This document shows positions 60,690 through 64,000 of a stretch of 64,000 nucleotides of DNA, piece by piece; positions within the stretch are counted from its first letter, which is position 1; every line of letters begins with the position of its first letter. The position numbers and the translations under genes are program-made. The notes below the pieces were generated by a model that was not told the origin of the DNA, searched no databases, and saw nothing but the letters and a program-made list of their open reading frames with translations. Origin of the DNA: Prevotella sp. (GTDB lineage: Bacteria; Bacillota; Clostridia; Oscillospirales; Ruminococcaceae); assembly GCA_023663025.1 (NCBI GenBank), contig JAMPIC010000004.1, positions 1 to 64,000 on the forward strand. Direction: 5' to 3'.

Positions 60690-60801
60690 ATTCAGAGGTA
60701 AGAGGCAAGGATCGCAAGCGGCTGCCTGTTCCGAAATATTGTCCTCTGCGTCCGCTCTCTGTTCCCTCAGCTTCCTCTGCTTCGCATCTGCGTGCGCCGG
60801 C

Positions 60802-61116
60802 TTAACCGCCCGCCTTTGTCGCGAGGTTAAGCAAAGCTGTAAGCGCGCTGTCGATTCCCCAGACAATCACGCCGCTTGCGCACATTCCCACAAGAACCAC
60901 AAACGTGTTGTTTACGACCTTTCTCCATGAAGGCCACGTTACCTTTTTGATTTCGCTTTTTAAGTCCTTGAAATATTTCACAACGCCGTTCGGCTTTTTG
61001 CCGCTTTTTTTGCCTTTTGCCTTGGCTTTTTCGCGGTCGTTCACCATTTTATTGGCTTTTGCCTCTGCCTGAGCGACGATGGAATTTTTCCTGGACTTGT
61101 TTTTTGCGTCAGCCAT
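60802..61116 (-). CDS. secE: Preprotein translocase subunit SecE
   Basis: 104 residues. A long charged N-terminal tail (MADAKNKSRKNSIVAQAEAKANKMVNDREKAKAKGKKSGKK) precedes the conserved FKDLKSEIKKVTWPSWRKVVNNT and one membrane helix. It stabilises SecY in the translocon. It sits between rpmG and nusG, the standard location. Confidence 0.95.
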   Translation of the reverse strand: MADAKNKSRKNSIVAQAEAKANKMVNDREKAKAKGKKSGKKPNGVVKYFKDLKSEIKKVTWPSWRKVVNNTFVVLVGMCASGVIVWGIDSALTALLNLATKAGG

Positions 61117-61130
61117 TCTCCGCACCTCTC

Positions 61131-61280
61131 TTACTTAGTTTCTTTGTGAAGAGTATGCTTTCTGCAGAACTTGCAGTACTTGTTCATCTCAAGCCTGTCC
61201 GGGTCGTTCTTCTTGTTCTTCTTGGTATTGTAGTTGCGCTGTTTGCACTCCGTACAAGCCAAAGTAATCTTTACTCTCAT
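61131..61280 (-). CDS. rpmG: 50S ribosomal protein L33
   Basis: 49 residues of the zinc-binding (C+) type with CTEC and CKFC pairs. The sequence MRVKITLACTECKQRNYNT is typical. ATG at 61280 follows GGAGGTGCCGATAAG. First gene of the rpmG-secE-nusG-rplK-rplA operon, with a leader of about 460 nt. Confidence 0.96.
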   Translation of the reverse strand: MRVKITLACTECKQRNYNTKKNKKNDPDRLEMNKYCKFCRKHTLHKETK

Positions 61281-61377
61281 CTTCTTATCGGCACCTCCTG
61301 TTAGATTTGCGGTGTTTCTTAACATCTGCTCTTCTTATGCTCTTGGTTAGCTGTAGTCGGCGGTTATCTGTTCACAG

Positions 61378-61400
61378 AGAGGTTAGAGGCAAGAGGTTAG
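61378..61400 (-). repeat. CTCTAACCTCT repeat in the rpmG leader
   Basis: On the plus strand AGAGGTTAGAGGCAAGAGG then TTAG, an internal direct duplication of AGAGGTTAG. The unit is shared with the nusG and atpD upstream repeats. Confidence 0.6.
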
Positions 61401-61516
61401 AATTGCTTCTGCTCTTCTTTTCTCTTATGATTCCTTTCTTTCGCTTCGGGACTTCGTCCCTTGCTCCGCCCGGCTTTCCTTTCGCGCTCGGCAGACTTCC
61501 TGCACCGCTGCGTTTT

Positions 61517-61641
61517 CGCAGGGGACGTATCCTTTTTCACTCCCAATGTGTATAAAAAATTTCTGCATAAAAATCATATACGCAAATTTTTATTTGAATT
61601 TTTTGTACACATTCAATACATGAAAAAGGATTTCCCCTGTG
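61517..61641. repeat. 125-nt palindrome in the rpmG leader
   Basis: Outer arms AGGGGA/TCCCCT (61520-61525, 61633-61638), middle arms ATCCTTTTTCA/TGAAAAAGGAT (61529-61539, 61621-61631) and inner 17-bp arms AATGTGTATAAAAAATT and its complement with one wobble (61545-61561, 61597-61613) pair in register. It could be a leader RNA structure or an inserted non-autonomous element. Confidence 0.75.
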
Positions 61642-61714
61642 CCTCCCTCTCGGGCTTGCTCGTCTGACCGTATGAGCAGCCGCAGAAGCTTTATTTTCCC
61701 GCGTTATAAGGGCG

Positions 61715-61769
61715 CAAAAAAATAAGCCTCTGCAAGAGGTACTATTATTATACCTCATTGCACAGGCTT
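61715..61769 (-). terminator. atpC terminator enclosing the rpmG promoter
   Basis: On the minus strand the arms are AAGCCT-G-TGCAA-T-GAGGTA (61769-61751) and TACCTC-TTGCA-G-AGGCTT (61741-61724). They form about 17 bp with one mismatch and one bulge, followed by TATTTTTTTG. It is a strong rho-independent terminator 25 nt after atpC. Confidence 0.85.
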
Positions 61770-61775
61770 TGTCAA
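61747..61775 (-). promoter_or_regulatory. Promoter of the rpmG-secE-nusG-rplKA operon
   Basis: TTGACA (61775-61770), exactly 17 nt, TATAAT (61752-61747) on the minus strand. The spacer is the left arm of the terminator hairpin, and the -10 box spans the end of that arm and the loop. Transcription starting near 61740 would lack the left arm and so escape termination. Confidence 0.85.
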
Positions 61776-61793
61776 GTATTTTCTCAAAAAATT

Positions 61794-62204
61794 TTATTTA
61801 TTTTCCGAACCTACGCTGATACGGTTCAGCGCCCTTTGGAGCTTCAGCTCCGCAAGGTCGAGCTGGTGCTTGTCGTCCTGCTCTTTCAGGCGGCGTCTCG
61901 CGTCCTCTTCGGAGCGTTTCGCCCAGTCAAGGTCGATCTCGTCCGCCCACTCGACGGCGTTGGCAAGTATCGAGACCTTGTTTCCGCCCACCTTTAGCAG
62001 TCCCGTAGAGATAGCCGCCACCTTCCAGCTTCCGTCCTCCTGCTTTACTTTCAGAGGACCGGACGGAAGATCGGCTACCAAGCTGGTATGATTTGCCAAA
62101 ATGCCGATATCGCCCTCGGTGGTGCGGACGATTATCTGTGAAGTTTCGCCCTTAAAAAATACTTTTTCGGGCGTAACTACGCTGAGTGAAAATGAAGCTG
62201 CCAC
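61794..62204 (-). CDS. atpC: ATP synthase epsilon subunit
   Basis: 136 residues of the F1 epsilon subunit, with the beta-sandwich (FSLSVVTPEKVFFKGETSQIIVRTTEGDIGILANHTSLVADL) and C-terminal helices. It couples the rotor to the catalytic head and can inhibit ATPase activity. It begins 15 nt after atpD and ends the operon. Confidence 0.96.
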   Translation of the reverse strand: MAASFSLSVVTPEKVFFKGETSQIIVRTTEGDIGILANHTSLVADLPSGPLKVKQEDGSWKVAAISTGLLKVGGNKVSILANAVEWADEIDLDWAKRSEEDARRRLKEQDDKHQLDLAELKLQRALNRISVGSENK

Positions 62205-62219
62205 AGAAAAGCACCTCCT

Positions 62220-63623
62220 TTATTCATTCGACGCGTTCTTGGCTTTTTCAACCACCTCGTCGATAGTTCCCGCGAACAGGAACGCCGACTCGGGCAGATC
62301 GTCATGCATACCCTCGATGATCTCCTTGAAGCCGCGGATAGTTTCTTTAAGAGGAACATACTTGCCCTCCATACCCGTGAACTGTTCCGCAACGCTGAAC
62401 GGCTGGGACAGGAAACGCTGTATCTTTCTCGCTCTGGAAACGGTCAGCTTGTCCTCGTCGGAAAGCTCGTCCATACCCATGATGGCGATGATATCCTGAA
62501 GCTCCTTGTATCTCTGGAGAATGTTCTGCACCGAACGCGCAACCTCGTAGTGTTCCTGACCGACGATGTCGGGGGACAAAATTCTCGACGTGGAGTCCAG
62601 CGGGTCAACGGCGGGGTAGATACCCAGCGAGGAGATCGAACGGGACAGGGTCGTCGTCGCGTCAAGGTGAGCGAACGTTGTTGCGGGAGCGGGGTCTGTC
62701 AGGTCGTCGGCAGGAACGTATACAGCCTGTACCGACGTGATAGAGCCTTTGTTTGTGGAAGTAATTCTCTCCTGCAGCGCACCCATTTCCGTTGCCAAAG
62801 TCGGCTGATAACCAACCGCCGAAGGCATACGTCCAAGCAGCGCGGAAACCTCCGAGCCTGCCTGCGTGAAACGGAAGATATTGTCAATGAACAGAAGCAC
62901 GTCCTGTCCCTCGACGTCGCGGAAATACTCCGCCATAGTCAGTCCCGAAAGACCAACTCTCATTCTCGCTCCGGGGGGTTCGTTCATCTGACCGTAAACA
63001 AGCACCGTCTTGTCGATAACTCCCGATTCGGTCATTTCGTTGTAAAGGTCGTTGCCCTCGCGGGTACGCTCTCCAACGCCGGTAAATACGGAAATACCGT
63101 TGTGCTGGTTTGCGATGTTGTTGATAAGCTCCTGAATAAGAACCGTCTTGCCGACGCCCGCGCCGCCGAACAGACCGATCTTTCCGCCTTTAAGGTAGGG
63201 GCAGATAAGGTCGATAACCTTGATGCCCGTTTCCAGTATCTCGTTTGAAGCGGTCTGCTCCTCGTATGTGGGAGGTTCTCTGTGGATAGCCCATTTCTCC
63301 TTTGTTTCGGGAGCTGGCTTGTTGTCTACGGGTTCTCCCAGAAGGTTGAAAATTCTTCCGAGAGTTTCCTTTCCGACGGGAACGGTGATAGGCGAACCGG
63401 TATCCACCGCGTCAACGTCTCTTACAAGACCGTCGGTTGAGCCCATGGCAATACATCTTACCACGTCGTCGCCGATATGCTGCGCGACCTCGCAGACAAG
63501 CGTCTTGCCGTTAAGCTCGATTTCTATAGCGTTCAAAAGATTCGGAAGATTGTCCTTGGTGAACTGGATATCGACTACCGCGCCGATGATCTGAACAACC
63601 TTGCCGATATTTTTCTGCGGCAT
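62220..63623 (-). CDS. atpD: ATP synthase beta subunit
   Basis: 467 residues, the catalytic subunit of the F1 sector. Walker A GLFGGAGVGKTVLIQELI, Walker B region DVLLFIDNIFRFTQAGSEVS, catalytic Glu in GERTREGNDLY and the DELSD...R C-terminal (DELSDEDKLTVSRARKIQRF) are visible. ATG at 63623 follows GGGAAGGA, part of the dispersed repeat. Confidence 0.97.
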   Translation of the reverse strand: MPQKNIGKVVQIIGAVVDIQFTKDNLPNLLNAIEIELNGKTLVCEVAQHIGDDVVRCIAMGSTDGLVRDVDAVDTGSPITVPVGKETLGRIFNLLGEPVDNKPAPETKEKWAIHREPPTYEEQTASNEILETGIKVIDLICPYLKGGKIGLFGGAGVGKTVLIQELINNIANQHNGISVFTGVGERTREGNDLYNEMTESGVIDKTVLVYGQMNEPPGARMRVGLSGLTMAEYFRDVEGQDVLLFIDNIFRFTQAGSEVSALLGRMPSAVGYQPTLATEMGALQERITSTNKGSITSVQAVYVPADDLTDPAPATTFAHLDATTTLSRSISSLGIYPAVDPLDSTSRILSPDIVGQEHYEVARSVQNILQRYKELQDIIAIMGMDELSDEDKLTVSRARKIQRFLSQPFSVAEQFTGMEGKYVPLKETIRGFKEIIEGMHDDLPESAFLFAGTIDEVVEKAKNASNE

Positions 63624-63632
63624 TTACATAAT

Positions 63633-63658
63633 CATTCCTTCCCTATTAGATGTTAGAG
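63633..63658 (-). repeat. Ribosome-binding-site-carrying repeat upstream of atpD
   Basis: 25 of 26 bases match the copy before nusG. Between it and atpG (63659-63854) two hairpins occur, AAAACAGCTTG/CAAGCTGTTTT (63786-63812) and GCGGGGATCCCCGC (63841-63854), and no gene. Confidence 0.8.
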
Positions 63659-63854
63659 TGGCAGAGGACAGAGGATAGAAGTGCGGGATATCCTCGACCC
63701 CGTAATGCCTGTGCAGTCAGCACGATGTTATGTGCCGTCAGGGCGCGGGGAACAATTTTCATAAACCGAAACAGTATCTCCGCGCAAAACAGCTTGCCTG
63801 TCAAGCTGTTTTGACTGCCCGCGGGGGCTTCCCGCTGCCAGCGGGGATCCCCGC

Positions 63855-64000
63855 TTATTCCTGAGCGGTCGCGCCGCCTACTATCTCGGTGATCTCCTGA
63901 GTGATGGACGCCTGACGTGCGCGGTTGTACATCAGCGACAGTCCCGAGATCATTTCGCCGGCGTTGTCCGAAGCGTTCTCCATCGCTATGCGGCGTGAAG
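63855..64000 (-). CDS. atpG: ATP synthase gamma subunit, C-terminal end (partial)
   Basis: The last 48 codons are visible: RIAMENASDNAGEMI, then SGLSLMYNRARQASITQEI and TEIVGGATAQE. This is the typical C-terminal helix of the F1 rotor shaft. The gene runs off the window end. It is upstream of atpD, in the canonical order gamma-beta-epsilon. Confidence 0.93.
   Translation of the reverse strand, partial: SRRIAMENASDNAGEMISGLSLMYNRARQASITQEITEIVGGATAQE

Noticed and set aside
60664..61400. tRNA gene in the rpmG-secE-nusG region
   Set aside because: No cloverleaf or T-loop consensus could be found; the sequence consists of short purine-rich repeats.

Overview
The window looks like a chromosome segment of a Gram-positive anaerobe of the class Clostridia, most likely an Oscillospiraceae/Ruminococcaceae (Ruminococcus-like) gut bacterium. 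The signs are strong AAAGGAGG-type ribosome binding sites with frequent TTG and GTG starts, sigma-A promoters of the TTGACA-17-TATAAT type, an Rnf ferredoxin:NAD oxidoreductase beside F-type ATP synthase genes, S-layer homology domains, a YtrA-type GntR regulator with its ABC exporter, and the paired DUF4130/radical SAM DNA-repair genes typical of Firmicutes. No rRNA, tRNA, CRISPR array, transposase or phage gene was recognised. The species assignment is inference.

Layout. 1-5.9 kb: a truncated palindromic element, an AI-2E-family membrane protein, PcrA helicase and a cytoplasmic sialate O-acetylesterase. 6-13.7 kb: a methionine/one-carbon cluster (metF, a separate MetH reactivation protein, metH) interspersed with small accessory genes (nucleotidyltransferase, DUF402, GNAT, methyltransferase, an AT-rich PNPOx-like gene) and GC-rich palindromic repeats. 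14-19 kb: murA with a structured leader, then a hybrid histidine kinase paired with a solute-binding lipoprotein. 19.3-26.7 kb: putP divergent from a TetR gene, then a leftward series of ychF, a small membrane protein, an amino-acid ABC transporter without binding protein, rsmA and an acyltransferase-like membrane protein. 26.8-34.7 kb: a 1338-residue multidomain sensor kinase, a DMT exporter, a zincin-like membrane protein, a C39-like protease and a patatin.

35-41 kb: the rnfCDGEA-B operon, broken by three GC-rich repeats and by a DUF4160/DUF2442 gene pair lying between exact 24-bp direct repeats. 41-51.5 kb: a TetR-controlled MacB-like ABC system with twin operators, an S-layer/YcdB lipoprotein, a GntR-controlled three-gene ABC system with a 15-bp perfect inverted-repeat operator, and an AraC-GGDEF fusion. 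51.7-55 kb: the putative DNA-repair pair and a three-domain fusion (GyrI-like, DUF3795-like, RidA-like). 55.5-58.5 kb: a periplasmic-binding-domain hybrid kinase with two receiver domains. 58.7-64 kb, all leftward: rpmG-secE-nusG-rplK-rplA, preceded by atpG(partial)-atpD-atpC.

The most unusual structures are regulatory or mobile. They are the rpmG-operon promoter whose -10 box overlaps the loop of the atpC terminator, a 125-nt palindrome in the rpmG leader, a possible L10-leader RNA left after rplA with no rplJ behind it, and several dispersed repeat families, two of which end in Shine-Dalgarno sequences. The best candidates for little-described systems are the DUF4160/DUF2442 insertion in the Rnf operon and the DNA-repair/three-domain-fusion neighbourhood.
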